Shown: positions 19,719 to 28,517, numbered from the stretch's first letter. The stretch: 64,000 nt of DNA from Bog-375 sp049698695 (GCA_049698695.1 JBAVYH010000150.1:17212-81211), one strand, 5' to 3'. Translations and numbers: made by a program. Notes: generated by a model from the sequence alone, not told the origin.

Positions 19719-20459
19719 CTACCTGATCCTCTCGTCTTTTTCGATCTTGCCGTCGCGGATGTGGATGACGCGCCAGGCGTGCTGCGCGATATCGTGCTCG
19801 TGGGTGACCAGAATGATGGTGTTGCCCTGCTCGTGCAGCCGTTCGAACAGGGCCATGATTTCGTTGCCGGTGGCCGTATCCAGGTTGCCGGTCGGCTCAT
19901 CGGCCAGCAGGATGGACGGGTTGTTGACCAGGGCGCGGGCGACGGCCACCCTCTGGCGCTGGCCGCCGGACAGCTCATTGGGCTTGTGCAGCATGCGCTG
20001 TTCCAGGTCCACATGCCGCATCGCCTGCTTGGCCCGCTCCATGCGTTCGGTGGCGGACATGCCGGCGTAGATCAGCGGCAGTTCGACATTGTGCAGCGCC
20101 GTGGCGCGCGGCAACAGATTGAAGGTCTGGAAAACGAAACCGATTTCCTTGTTGCGGATGCGGGCCAGTTCATCGTCCGTCATCTCGCTCACCAGGTTGC
20201 CGTTGATGAAGTACTGCCCCTTGGTGGGCGTGTCGAGGCAGCCGATCAGGTTCATCAGCGTCGATTTGCCGGAACCGGAAGGCCCCATGATGGCGACATA
20301 TTCGCCACGCTTGATTTCGATATCGACGCCTGAAACCGCGTGGATCTCCTGATCGCCCATCACGTAGGTCTTCCAGAGATCGTAAGTGCGGATGACCACC
20401 CCGTCCCGCTTGAGCTGCTCGGCGCGCTCCTGTAATGAGTTGTCGACGACGGCTGACAT
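19719..20459 (-). CDS. ABC transporter ATP-binding protein (LolD/MacB type)
   Basis: A 246-residue nucleotide-binding subunit. Walker A is MGPSGSGKSTLMNLIG, the Q-loop is IGFVFQTFNLLPR, the signature is NELSGGQRQRVAVARAL, Walker B is ILLADEPTGNLD, and the H-loop is ILVTHEHDIA. The subfamily (MacB, LolD, FtsE) serves mechanotransmission-type exporters. It sits 15 bases after the MacA-like adaptor on the same strand. No matching FtsX/MacB permease follows; leftwards lies the convergent emrA-like gene. Two orphan permeases of the right fold (38552-41221 and 55872-58574) exist elsewhere in the window, but a link is only inference. Confidence 0.93.
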   Translation of the reverse strand: MSAVVDNSLQERAEQLKRDGVVIRTYDLWKTYVMGDQEIHAVSGVDIEIKRGEYVAIMGPSGSGKSTLMNLIGCLDTPTKGQYFINGNLVSEMTDDELARIRNKEIGFVFQTFNLLPRATALHNVELPLIYAGMSATERMERAKQAMRHVDLEQRMLHKPNELSGGQRQRVAVARALVNNPSILLADEPTGNLDTATGNEIMALFERLHEQGNTIILVTHEHDIAQHAWRVIHIRDGKIEKDERIR

Positions 20460-20474
20460 AAGAGATCTCGAATC

Positions 20475-21905
20475 CTAACTGGTCGCGGCAATAACCGGTG
20501 CCTTGTTATCGACCTTAACCTGGGCCCCGTTCTTGATGGTGCGGATCACCTGGTAGGAGCCGGTGACGATCTGGTCGCCCTGCTTCAACCCATTGAGGAC
20601 TTCAATGTCGGTGGCGCCCGTGATGCCGGTGTCTACTTTGCGGAATTCCGCTTTGCCGCCGTTGACGACAAAGACGCCCTGGAGTTCCTCTTTGCGCGCT
20701 TTTTCGGCGGCGGGGTCCGGCTTGGTGGCGGCCTGCGCGCTGGACGATGAACCGGGCTTGGGTTGCTCCAGGTCGCCGCGCTGCCGGATGGTGAGCGCCT
20801 GAATGGGGATGGTCAGCGCGTTGGAACGCGTCGCCGTGGTGATCTTGGCGGTGCAGGAAAGGCCCGGCCGAACCTCGGACGGCGGATTATCCATCGCGAT
20901 GACCACCTTGAAGTCCTTGGCCTCCTGGTCGGAGATGGCGCTTTGCGAAGCCGCGAGGCCGGTCGAGCGCAGAATGGCGGTGTCCCCGATTTCCGTCACG
21001 TGCCCCTTGAAGGTCTTATTGGGAATGGCGTCGATGGCGATGTCCGCTACCTGGCCCAGGTGCACGCTCACGATATCCGTCTCATCGGCCTTGACCTCGG
21101 CCGTGATGACGGACATGTCGGCGATGGTCATGATGACGGTTCCTTCGGCATTCTGGATACCCGGCACCACCGATTCGCCGACGCGCACAGGCAGGTTAGT
21201 GACCACGCCATCGAGCGGCGCAAAAGTGTCGAACTTGCGCAGCACGTCCGCGAAGCGCGCGAGATTGGCGCGCGCCTGGGTGATGTGCCGCTGGGCGGAA
21301 GCAACCTGCGCCGCGTTCTGCTCGCGTGTGGCTCTGGCCTGGAGAATGCGGGTCTGGGATTGCGCGATCTGCGCCTCCTGCGCTTCGTAGGTGAATTTCT
21401 TAAGCTCGAAATCCTGGCGAGCAAGCAGTTTGTCGTTGAACAACTCCTGGGCGCGATCGTAGTCGGCCTTCATGCGATCCAGATCGGCTTTGTCGTGGTC
21501 GAGCCCGGCCTGCATGGTGCGGATGTTTTCGTCGGCCACTTTGAGTCCGGCCTCCTGCGCGGTCAAGTCGGCCTCTGAAGAGCTGACGGTGGCCTGTTGC
21601 GCCGCCACGTCGGCCGCGGGTTGGGTGTTCTCCAGTCGCGCCAGCAGTTGGCCCTTGCGGACGTGATCGCCTTCCTTGACCAGGATTTCCGTGATGATGC
21701 CTCCAAAGTTGGCGCCGATATTAATGTAGTTTTTAGGCTTGATTTCGCCAGAGGCAGTGACGATGGCGGTCAGGTCGCCGCGCGTCACCTGTCCGGTCTG
21801 CACCGTGACCAGGCCGCGCTTGCTATAAACCGTGCTTGCATAAACTCCGACGGCGGCCACAAGGAGGGCCGCCAGTGTGATGATTACCTTCCACTTAGTT
21901 TTCAC
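20475..21905 (-). CDS. MacA-like periplasmic adaptor (HlyD/RND membrane fusion family)
   Basis: A 476-residue protein starting at a GTG (MKTKWKVIITLAALLVAAVGVYAS), with an N-terminal membrane anchor. The lipoyl region includes VTASGEIKPKNYINIGANFGG and ILVKEGDHVRKGQLLARLE. A long coiled-coil hairpin follows (about 90-215). The barrel domains include FDTFAPLDGVVTNLPVRVGESVV. A low-complexity linker (KPGSSSSAQAATKPDPAAEKARKEE) interrupts the membrane-proximal domain at about residues 385-410. It is cotranscribed with the LolD/MacB-type ATPase, so it likely serves a MacAB-like exporter whose permease is elsewhere. Confidence 0.9.
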   Translation of the reverse strand: MKTKWKVIITLAALLVAAVGVYASTVYSKRGLVTVQTGQVTRGDLTAIVTASGEIKPKNYINIGANFGGIITEILVKEGDHVRKGQLLARLENTQPAADVAAQQATVSSSEADLTAQEAGLKVADENIRTMQAGLDHDKADLDRMKADYDRAQELFNDKLLARQDFELKKFTYEAQEAQIAQSQTRILQARATREQNAAQVASAQRHITQARANLARFADVLRKFDTFAPLDGVVTNLPVRVGESVVPGIQNAEGTVIMTIADMSVITAEVKADETDIVSVHLGQVADIAIDAIPNKTFKGHVTEIGDTAILRSTGLAASQSAISDQEAKDFKVVIAMDNPPSEVRPGLSCTAKITTATRSNALTIPIQALTIRQRGDLEQPKPGSSSSAQAATKPDPAAEKARKEELQGVFVVNGGKAEFRKVDTGITGATDIEVLNGLKQGDQIVTGSYQVIRTIKNGAQVKVDNKAPVIAATS

Positions 21906-21983
21906 GACGAATGTCCTATCACCGCTTTAGACGCAATTTTGCAGGTGGGAGTTCACCCTTTATTTTACAACGCCAGCCCGCAA

Positions 21984-21998
21984 CTTCCGCTGCGGAAG
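21984..21998. promoter_or_regulatory. Short perfect dyad upstream of the adaptor gene
   Basis: CTTCCGC-T-GCGGAAG is a 7-1-7 palindrome in the 209-base gap between accA and the MacA-like gene. It could be a regulator site for the leftward adaptor-ATPase operon. No regulator is assigned. Confidence 0.3.
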
Positions 21999-22114
21999 CT
22001 TCCCTGGCCATCCAGAAGACGCTGGGAGCGGTGAGAAGTTAGCGGGATCGATCTGCTTCCGGGGAGCAATCCAAGGTGCCAAAACGGGAATGGGCGCCGA
22101 TCGGGAATGCTTCG

Positions 22115-22957
22115 CTAGGCGAAGAAATTGCCCATTTTGCGGAACTTGGCGTAGCGGTGTTCCACCAGTTGCTCACCGCTCAGCCCGGAAAGATCGAGCA
22201 GGCTGTTGTGGAGGGCTCTACGCAGATTATCGGCCGCGATCTCGGGGTCCTCCTGCGCGCCGCCCGGCGGTTCGGGGACGATTATGTCGATGAGACCGAG
22301 GTGGTCCATATCCTCCGCAGTGAGACGCAACGCGGCAGCGGCCCGCTCAGCCTTGCCGGAATCGCGATAAATGATGGATGCGCAGCTCTCCGGTGAAATT
22401 ACACTGTAAACCGCATTTTCGAACATCAGGACGGTGTTGCCGATGCCTAGCGCGAGCGCCCCTCCCGAGCCGCCCTCGCCAATGCAGGCCACGACGACCG
22501 GGACCGGCAGCCGCGCCATCTCGCGCAGGTTGTGGGCGATGGCTTCCGCCTGGCCGCGCTCTTCGGCGTCGATTCCCGGGTAGGCGCCGGTGGTATCCAG
22601 AAAAGTGATCACCGGGCGGCCGAACTTGGCAGCCATCTGCATCACCCGCAAAGCCTTGCGGTAGCCCTCCGGCTTCGGCATGCCGAAGTTGCGTTGCAGC
22701 CGTTCTTTCGTGTTGCGGCCTTTTTCTTCCGCCACGATGACAATCGGCCGGCCCTCGAAACGCGCCATGCCGGCGATGATGGCGGGGTCGTCGGCAAACG
22801 AGCGGTCGCCATGCACTTCCTGGAAATCGGTGAACAGCCGATCCATGTAGTCGAGCGAATGCGGCCGCTTGGGATGACGGGCCAGTTGCACACGCCGCCA
22901 GGCAGGATGAGGCTCAGGCGGAGGCGTCGGCTCCTCGGGCGTGATGTCGGAATCCAT
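22115..22957 (-). CDS. accA: Acetyl-CoA carboxylase carboxyltransferase subunit alpha
   Basis: Half of the carboxyltransferase that moves CO2 from carboxybiotin to acetyl-CoA, the first step of fatty-acid synthesis. The 280-residue product has the family core: LDYMDRLFTDFQEVHGDRSFADD, GMPKPEGYRKALRVMQMAAKF, TGAYPGIDAEERGQAEAIA and IGEGGSGGALALGIGN. The frame is open to 23020, but ATG 22957 is preferred, since the extra 21 residues have no family similarity and would crowd the divergent PerR promoter. E. coli AccA is somewhat longer (319). No accD is in the window. The PerR-like gene diverges from it. Confidence 0.95.
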   Translation of the reverse strand: MDSDITPEEPTPPPEPHPAWRRVQLARHPKRPHSLDYMDRLFTDFQEVHGDRSFADDPAIIAGMARFEGRPIVIVAEEKGRNTKERLQRNFGMPKPEGYRKALRVMQMAAKFGRPVITFLDTTGAYPGIDAEERGQAEAIAHNLREMARLPVPVVVACIGEGGSGGALALGIGNTVLMFENAVYSVISPESCASIIYRDSGKAERAAAALRLTAEDMDHLGLIDIIVPEPPGGAQEDPEIAADNLRRALHNSLLDLSGLSGEQLVEHRYAKFRKMGNFFA

Positions 22958-23013
22958 CCCTAAACATCTTACCAGTGGATCGGGCTGGCACAAGGCCGGG
23001 ACGAGGGCCCGGC

Positions 23014-23044
23014 TTGACACGAAGGATCATTAGATTGAATCTAA
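23014..23044 (+). promoter_or_regulatory. Fur/PerR operator over a promoter
   Basis: TTAGATT-G-AATCTAA (23030-23044) is a perfect 7-1-7 inverted repeat like a PerR/Fur box. It lies downstream of TTGACA (23014-23019), covering the expected -10 region, 9 bases before the PerR-like start codon. This arrangement implies autorepression. Confidence 0.8.
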
Positions 23045-23053
23045 AGTTATACC

Positions 23054-23497
23054 ATGTCCAGTTTCGGCGCCGAGTTACGACAGGCCTTTTGCAAGGCGGA
23101 TGTGCGGCCCACGGTGCAGCGCTACGCGGTGCTACAGTACCTGGCAGGGCACGGCGTCCACGCGACGGCGGAGGAGATCTTTCGTGCGGTGAACCGCCAG
23201 GATCCGCGGGCGTCGCGCGCCACTGTTTACAACAGCTTGAAATCACTGGCCCGCGGCGGTCTGGTACGGGAGGTGGCTTCCGCGGGCAAGGCCGCGCGTT
23301 TTGACGCCAGCCTGCATCCGCACCATCATTTTGTATGCGAGCGCTGTGGGGAAGTGGAGGACATCGCCTGGTTCGAACTCCCAGCCACGGGACAACCACC
23401 GCTGGGAGGGCGCCGGGTGCGGAGTTTCGAGGTAGTGTTCCGCGGCGTTTGTGAGAAATGCGGCGGGTCGCAGCCACTGACAGGAGAGAAGGCATGA
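23054..23497 (+). CDS. Fur-family transcriptional regulator, PerR-like
   Basis: A 147-residue metal-dependent repressor. The winged helix covers about residues 1-85 (RPTVQRYAVLQYLAGHGVHATAEEIFRAV and RASRATVYNSLKSLARGGLVRE). The dimerisation domain has HPHHHFVCERCGEVEDI and a C-terminal CEKCGG, giving two CxxC pairs for a structural zinc. A PerR role, sensing peroxide by metal-catalysed oxidation, is suggested by the peroxiredoxin two genes downstream and by the operator in its own promoter. Fur or Zur cannot be excluded by sequence alone. It overlaps phhB by four bases (ATGA). Confidence 0.9.
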   Translation: MSSFGAELRQAFCKADVRPTVQRYAVLQYLAGHGVHATAEEIFRAVNRQDPRASRATVYNSLKSLARGGLVREVASAGKAARFDASLHPHHHFVCERCGEVEDIAWFELPATGQPPLGGRRVRSFEVVFRGVCEKCGGSQPLTGEKA

Positions 23498-23823
23498 ATC
23501 TAGCGCAGAAGCAATGCAAGCCGTGCACGGGCGGAGTGCCGGCGCTACAAGGCGAAGAATTGGCGCGACTGCAAGCGCAGTTGCAAGGTTGGCAGGTGGT
23601 CGGCGGGCACCATTTGCAGAAGATGTTTGCGTTCCCGGATTTCCTTTCGGCGCTGGCTTTCGTCAACCGCGTCGGGGCGCTGGCGGAGCGGGAAGGCCAC
23701 CATCCGGACCTCTACCTGGCTTGGGGACGGGTGGAGGCCAAGATCTGGACGCACAAAATCGACGGCTTGACCGAGAGCGACTTTATTCTGGCGGCCAAGA
23801 TCGACACGGTACTGGAATCTTAA
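23494..23823 (+). CDS. phhB: Pterin-4a-carbinolamine dehydratase
   Basis: Dehydrates 4a-hydroxytetrahydrobiopterin formed by aromatic amino acid hydroxylases, or serves another pterin role in bacteria lacking them. The 109-residue product has the family core WQVVGGHHLQKMFAFPDFLSALAFVNRVGALAEREGHHPDL and VEAKIWTHKIDGLTESDF, including the conserved EGHHPD active-site histidines. ATG 23494 overlaps the perR stop and follows AGGAGAGAAGG. A Cys-rich N-terminal extension (KQCKPCTGG) is common in this family. Placement in a peroxide-type operon is unusual. No phenylalanine hydroxylase is nearby. Confidence 0.9.
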   Translation: MNLAQKQCKPCTGGVPALQGEELARLQAQLQGWQVVGGHHLQKMFAFPDFLSALAFVNRVGALAEREGHHPDLYLAWGRVEAKIWTHKIDGLTESDFILAAKIDTVLES

Positions 23824-23846
23824 AGAACACGGGAGAAGCAGCGGAC

Positions 23847-24389
23847 ATGTTGGGCGTTGGGCAGAAGTTTCCTACTTTTTCCTTGCAGGCGACGGTGAGC
23901 TTGGAGAAGGGCAAGACGTTTCGCACCGTTACCGAGCAGGATTATCCCGATAAGTGGAAGGTCTATTTCTTCTGGCCGAAGGACTTCACTTTTGTGTGCC
24001 CGACGGAGATCGCGGCTTTCGGTAAGCTGGCCAAGGATTTCGCCGACCGCGACGCGCAGGTGCTGGGCGGCAGCACGGATTCCGAATTCGCTCACCTGGC
24101 CTGGCGGCAGCACCACACGGACCTGACCGCGCTGCCATTTCCCATGCTGGCCGATATCAAGCGCGAATTGTGCGCGGAATTGGGGATTCTGGACCCGCAG
24201 GAGGGAGTGGCGCAGCGAGCCACGTTCGTGGTGGATCCCCACAACGTGATTCGCTTCGTTTCGGTGAACGACCTGTCGGTGGGCCGCAATCCACACGAGG
24301 TGCTGCGCGTGCTGGACGCTCTGCAAACCGATGAGCTTTGCCCGTGCAACTGGCACAGGGGCGAACCGGTGCTTCAGGTGGGCGTATAG
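23847..24389 (+). CDS. Peroxiredoxin, AhpC/TSA family (2-Cys)
   Basis: Reduces hydrogen and organic peroxides. The peroxidatic cysteine is C51 in FTFVCPTEIAAFGKLAKDF. The C-terminus has C165 and C167 in ELCPCNWHRGE, resembling the resolving cysteines of the mycobacterial AhpC group, which is reduced by AhpD or thioredoxin-like proteins rather than AhpF. The 180-residue length is usual. It follows phhB by 23 bases, with GGGAGAAG before the ATG, so it is likely the effector gene of the PerR-controlled operon. No ahpD or ahpF is in view. Confidence 0.92.
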   Translation: MLGVGQKFPTFSLQATVSLEKGKTFRTVTEQDYPDKWKVYFFWPKDFTFVCPTEIAAFGKLAKDFADRDAQVLGGSTDSEFAHLAWRQHHTDLTALPFPMLADIKRELCAELGILDPQEGVAQRATFVVDPHNVIRFVSVNDLSVGRNPHEVLRVLDALQTDELCPCNWHRGEPVLQVGV

Positions 24390-24400
24390 CCTTGCGCGGG

Positions 24401-25051
24401 CTATTGCGAGGCGCCGGCTGTGCGCTTGAGATCCCGGTCGATCCTTTCGATGTAGCGGATGGTTTCGCGGTAGGGCGGAATTTGGTTATGATATTTCTCG
24501 AGTGCGTCGGGGCCGGCATTGTACGCCGCCAGCGCGTGCCATAGGTGCCCATCGTATTTCAGCAGCAGGTCGCGCAGGTAGCGGGCCCCGGCATCGACGT
24601 TTTGGGCCGGGTCGCTCGGATCGGCGCCCAGACCCTGGGCTGTGACCGGCATGAGTTGCATTAGCCCCACGGCGCCCTTGGGTGACAATGCCCGTGGATC
24701 GAACCCGGATTCCGCAGCCATGACGCTGCGAACCAACCGGCGCGGCAACCCGTATTTGTCGGCTGCGGCATCTGCCAGTTGCTGCGGAGCCATCGAGGTA
24801 ACGGAGTCCGGTTTTTCAGATTTGCCCTGGGGAGCGGATTCGGGCGCGGCCATGCCGTCCGGTTCGAAGCCGACGATGGCGGAGGCCGCCAGTTCCGTGT
24901 AGCCGGCACCCGAATACAGCCGGACTTGAGAGCCTGCCAGCTCGTGGCTGTCCACGTGCAAGCGAGATCCACTAGCGAAGACGGCGAATTCCCCCGCCCA
25001 CCCTGTAGTGGCCGCAATCAGCCAGATGATTGGCGCAAAACGCATGACCAT
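24401..25051 (-). CDS. Lytic transglycosylase (SLT domain), exported
   Basis: Cleaves peptidoglycan glycan strands with 1,6-anhydro product formation. The 216-residue protein starts with a signal peptide (MVMRFAPIIWLIAATTGWAGEF). The C-terminal half is a Slt/MltE-like domain with catalytic Glu in MAAESGFDPRALSPKGAVGLMQLMP, and YLRDLLLKYDGHLWHALAAYNAGP. The central linker is unconserved. The frame is open further upstream, but ATG 25051 or 25045 is preferred because of the signal peptide. It converges on the peroxiredoxin gene and diverges from glgP. Confidence 0.9.
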   Translation of the reverse strand: MVMRFAPIIWLIAATTGWAGEFAVFASGSRLHVDSHELAGSQVRLYSGAGYTELAASAIVGFEPDGMAAPESAPQGKSEKPDSVTSMAPQQLADAAADKYGLPRRLVRSVMAAESGFDPRALSPKGAVGLMQLMPVTAQGLGADPSDPAQNVDAGARYLRDLLLKYDGHLWHALAAYNAGPDALEKYHNQIPPYRETIRYIERIDRDLKRTAGASQ

Positions 25052-25137
25052 CTTATATTGTGACGCAAGCGACGCCGCTAGCGTGCAGTTTCGTGGAGTT
25101 TTTTGCGATTTGTTATCGTAAAGGGGGCCCCTGAGGT

Positions 25138-27690
25138 ATGCCGTTTCACATCCAACCGATTCGGGAGATTCTGGTCCGGCCAGCTCTGCCACCTTCGCTC
25201 TCCCGGATGATGGAGTTGGCCTACAACATTATATGGAGCTGGGAACCGTTGCAGCGCGCCGTCTTCCGGCGCCTGGACCCGGCGTTGTGGCGGGAGTGCG
25301 GATACAACCCGGTGCTGATGCTGGGCCGCGTCTCGCAAGCGACCCTGGACAAGGCGGCCGCCGATGCCCGCTACCTGGCGCTCTACAAACTGGCTTGCGA
25401 AACCTTCGATGCGCACATCAAGAAGCCGCCGCCGCCGGCCGATGGCAAGCTGATTGCCTATTTTTCCGCGGAGTATGGCCTCACCGAGTGCTTGCCGGTG
25501 TATTCGGGCGGTCTGGGAATTCTTTCCGGCGATCATCTGAAGTCTTCGAGCGACCAGGATTACCCGCTGGTGGGCATCGGGCTGCTCTATCAGCAAGGGT
25601 ATTTCCGCCAGGCGCTGAATCCGGACGGGTGGCAGCAGGAGCGCTACCCCATCAACGATTTCTACACGCTCCCGTTGTCCCCGGTCAAGAACGCGGAAGG
25701 CAATGACCTGAAAGTCAGCGTGCAGTTGCCCACCGGCGATGTGTACATCCAGGTGTGGAAACTGGACGTAGGGCGCATCGCGCTCTACCTGCTGGATACC
25801 AACATTCCGGAAAACGTCCTGCCGCAGGATCGCAACATCGCCGACGCGCTCTATGGCGGCGACATCGATACTCGCATCCGCCAGGAGATCGTGTTAGGCA
25901 TCGGCGGCATGCGGGCGCTGAAGGCCGTCGGTCTCAAGCCCACCGTGTTCCACATGAACGAGGGGCACTCGGCGTTCCTGGTCCTCGAGCAAGTGCGGCA
26001 TTACATGGGCGAGGACAGACTCAGCTTCGAGGAGGCGCTGGAGGCTGCCCGCTCCAGCAATGTGTTCACCACCCACACGCCGGTGCCGGCGGGCATCGAT
26101 CTGTTCGACCCCGGCATGATGTACCACTACTTCTCCGCGTACTGCGGCGAGATCGGCATCGACTTCAACCAGTTGATGGGGCTGGGCAGACGCAACCCGT
26201 TCGACCGCGACGAACGGTTTTCGATGGCCGTGCTGGCGTTGAAGACGTCGGCCTACCGCAACGCGGTGAGCCGGCTGCACCGCAACATCTCGCAGGAAAT
26301 GTTTCATGACCTGTGGCCGCAATTGCCGGTTTGGGAAGTTCCGATCACTTCGGTCACCAACGGCGTTCATGCGCCGAGCTGGCTGAATGGCGACCTGGCG
26401 GGGCTGTACGATCAGTATCTGGAGCCGGACTGGCGCGAGCGGTTCAACGACGCCTCGATTTGGGAGCAGGTGAAAGACATCCCCGACGAGGAACTGCTGG
26501 AAGCGCACCGGCGGCGGAAGCGGCGCTTGGTAGCCTTCGTACGAGAGCAGCAGAGTTCCTCGGCCGTGCGCCGCCAGGCCGCGGTGGCGGAAGTGCGGCG
26601 CGCCAGCGAAGTGCTGGACCCGAACGCCTTCACCATCGGTTTTGCCCGCCGCTTCGCCACCTACAAGCGCGCCACGTTGCTGTTTCGCGATGTCGAGCGC
26701 CTCAAGCGCATCCTCCTCCACAAGGAGATGCCGGTGCAGATTGTCGTCGCCGGTAAGGCGCACCCCAAGGATCAGCCCGGCAAGACCTTCATTCGCGAAA
26801 TTGTCCAGCTTTCGCGCGATCCCGAGCTGTGGAAGCACCTGGTCTTCGTGGAAGACTATGACATGAAGGTGGCGCGGGAGCTGGTGCAGGGCGTGGATTT
26901 GTGGGTGAACAATCCGCGCCGCGGCGAAGAGGCGTGTGGCACCAGCGGCATGAAGGCCGGCATTAATGGCGTGCTCAACCTCAGCATTCTGGACGGCTGG
27001 TTCGACGAGGCCTACGAGCACTCGGGCGGCTGGGCGATCGGCGAACGCGAACCGTACTCCGAAGACCAGGACGCGCTGCACGCCAGCGCCATTTATTACC
27101 TGCTCGAAAACGAGATTGTGCCCATATTCTTCGAGCGGCGCGACCAGGCGCCGCGCGAGTGGGTGCGGCGCATGAAGCAAGCGCTGATGTGCATCACCCC
27201 GCAGTTCGATTGCCGACGCATGGTGAAGGAATACATGGATCAGTTGTACCAGCCGGCTCACGAGCAGCACATCCGCGCCGTAGCCGGGCAGTTCAGCCTT
27301 ACGCACGAAAGGGCGCAATGGAACGCGCGCGTGCGGGAAGTCTGGGAGCGGGTACGATTCATGGATTTCGGTGACGGCCCGACCGGTTCCTGGATCAGCG
27401 GCAAGCCGGTTCCGGTGCGCGCTACGATCGATCTGGCCGGATTGAAGCCGGAGGACGTGAGGGTGGAACTGGTGATGGGTCGGGTGAACAGCAATGGACA
27501 TCTGGAAGAAACCGAGGTGATGGTGCTGCCGGTGTTCGAGCAGCAGGGCGCGGCGACCGTATTCGGCAAGGAGATCCTGCCCGATCGCACCGGCCGGCTC
27601 GGCTACGCCCTCCGCGTCAGCCCGAACCATTTCGACGACCCGCTGACACGACCCTGCACCAACCTGTTGAAGTGGAGTTCGGGGGGGTAG
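25138..27690 (+). CDS. glgP: Alpha-glucan phosphorylase (GT35, DUF3417 type)
   Basis: Releases glucose-1-phosphate from glycogen or maltodextrin with a pyridoxal phosphate cofactor. The 850-residue product belongs to the long bacterial/archaeal subtype with an N-terminal DUF3417 domain (MMELAYNIIWSWEP...LWRECGYNPVLML, about 24-66). The body has AEYGLTECLPVYSGGLGILSGDHLKS, HMNEGHSAFL, FTTHTPVPAGIDLF and the PLP region GEEACGTSGMKAGINGVLNLSILDGWFDE. The C-terminal ~110 residues form an extra beta-rich domain. It stands alone with no glgA, glgB or glgC nearby, so it may act in general glycogen turnover. Confidence 0.95.
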   Translation: MPFHIQPIREILVRPALPPSLSRMMELAYNIIWSWEPLQRAVFRRLDPALWRECGYNPVLMLGRVSQATLDKAAADARYLALYKLACETFDAHIKKPPPPADGKLIAYFSAEYGLTECLPVYSGGLGILSGDHLKSSSDQDYPLVGIGLLYQQGYFRQALNPDGWQQERYPINDFYTLPLSPVKNAEGNDLKVSVQLPTGDVYIQVWKLDVGRIALYLLDTNIPENVLPQDRNIADALYGGDIDTRIRQEIVLGIGGMRALKAVGLKPTVFHMNEGHSAFLVLEQVRHYMGEDRLSFEEALEAARSSNVFTTHTPVPAGIDLFDPGMMYHYFSAYCGEIGIDFNQLMGLGRRNPFDRDERFSMAVLALKTSAYRNAVSRLHRNISQEMFHDLWPQLPVWEVPITSVTNGVHAPSWLNGDLAGLYDQYLEPDWRERFNDASIWEQVKDIPDEELLEAHRRRKRRLVAFVREQQSSSAVRRQAAVAEVRRASEVLDPNAFTIGFARRFATYKRATLLFRDVERLKRILLHKEMPVQIVVAGKAHPKDQPGKTFIREIVQLSRDPELWKHLVFVEDYDMKVARELVQGVDLWVNNPRRGEEACGTSGMKAGINGVLNLSILDGWFDEAYEHSGGWAIGEREPYSEDQDALHASAIYYLLENEIVPIFFERRDQAPREWVRRMKQALMCITPQFDCRRMVKEYMDQLYQPAHEQHIRAVAGQFSLTHERAQWNARVREVWERVRFMDFGDGPTGSWISGKPVPVRATIDLAGLKPEDVRVELVMGRVNSNGHLEETEVMVLPVFEQQGAATVFGKEILPDRTGRLGYALRVSPNHFDDPLTRPCTNLLKWSSGG

Positions 27691-28010
27691 GAACTGGGGG
27701 CACGGTGGAAGACTGGTTCACACTACTATTACTCTTATTTTGAGGGGGGATGCAGTTATACCTTTTGAGGGGGGATGCAATCACACCCCGTTCCGTGGTA
27801 TGTATGAGTTTAGGCACCGGCGGGAAGCCGACCCTGTTCGGCAACATAGTTGGGTACCCCGCCCCAGCCCCTCGAGTGATCCCACGTCGCCCACTTGGCC
27901 CATCGACCGGCCTGCGGCGGATGTGGCTCGTGTTGGAATTCGTCGACGCCCGGAATAATTGATTCGACAATCGAAGGCTCTCTTCTCCCGCATATACGGA
28001 GTAATCCTCC
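27691..28010. other. Gene-free stretch with a tandem repeat
   Basis: No supported gene. The left part has a tandem direct repeat (27738-27787). The right part probably holds the promoter of the Cys-rich protein gene, but no clear -35/-10 pair was found. Confidence 0.5.
27738..27787 (+). repeat. Two-copy tandem repeat, 25-base unit
   Basis: Units 27738-27762 and 27763-27787 abut exactly and match at 22 of 25 positions. Each starts TTTTGAGGGGGGATGCA. The G6 run makes this an unusual G-rich motif just downstream of glgP. Confidence 0.8.
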
Positions 28011-28496
28011 ATGGACAGCGATCGCAAATACAGACAACACGGGTACATGGACTCGGACCGCGACGGCAGGGGCCCCCGGGACGATCGTCCCAAGCCGCAA
28101 GGTCCGCGTCCCCCCATCGATGTGACCGGCCCCCGCTTGCCGCGTCTGGTTCAACATGTAGCGGCCTCCCGCTGCTATAACTGCTCCACCGCGCTGCCGG
28201 AGGGCACCGATTTCAACGGCGCCTGCCCGAAGTGCAATGTGGCGCTGCACTGTTGCAAGCAGTGCTCGCACTTCGAGCCCTCCACGCGCTTTCAGTGTTT
28301 GAAGCCCATTCCGGTGCGCATCGCGGTGAAAGACGCGGCCAACGAGTGCAACCTGTTCACGCCGCGCGTGACGGTGGCGCGCGAAGGAACCTCGAACGGC
28401 TCGGGCACCCAACCCCTGGGGCAGGGCGGTCCACCCGCGCCGCGGAATCCGGAAGACGCGCGCAGTGCCTTCGACAAATTGTTCAAGAAGCTGTAG
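28011..28496 (+). CDS. Cysteine-rich zinc-ribbon protein of unknown function
   Basis: A 161-residue soluble protein with no recognised function. The first 50 residues are charged, Pro/Arg/Asp-rich and probably disordered. The middle has nine cysteines in a tight pattern: C55xxC58, C72xxC75, C81-C82xxC85, then C96 and C113 (RCYNCST, ACPKCNVALHCCKQC, FQCLKP, ECNLF). This suggests two zinc ribbons or another metal site. The tail is Gly/Pro-rich and ends with a basic amphipathic segment (AFDKLFKKL). ATG 28011 is the first in frame. The small membrane protein and methyltransferase follow on the same strand. Confidence 0.75.
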   Translation: MDSDRKYRQHGYMDSDRDGRGPRDDRPKPQGPRPPIDVTGPRLPRLVQHVAASRCYNCSTALPEGTDFNGACPKCNVALHCCKQCSHFEPSTRFQCLKPIPVRIAVKDAANECNLFTPRVTVAREGTSNGSGTQPLGQGGPPAPRNPEDARSAFDKLFKKL

Positions 28497-28517
28497 CGTG
28501 GGGCGCAGTCACGTGGC

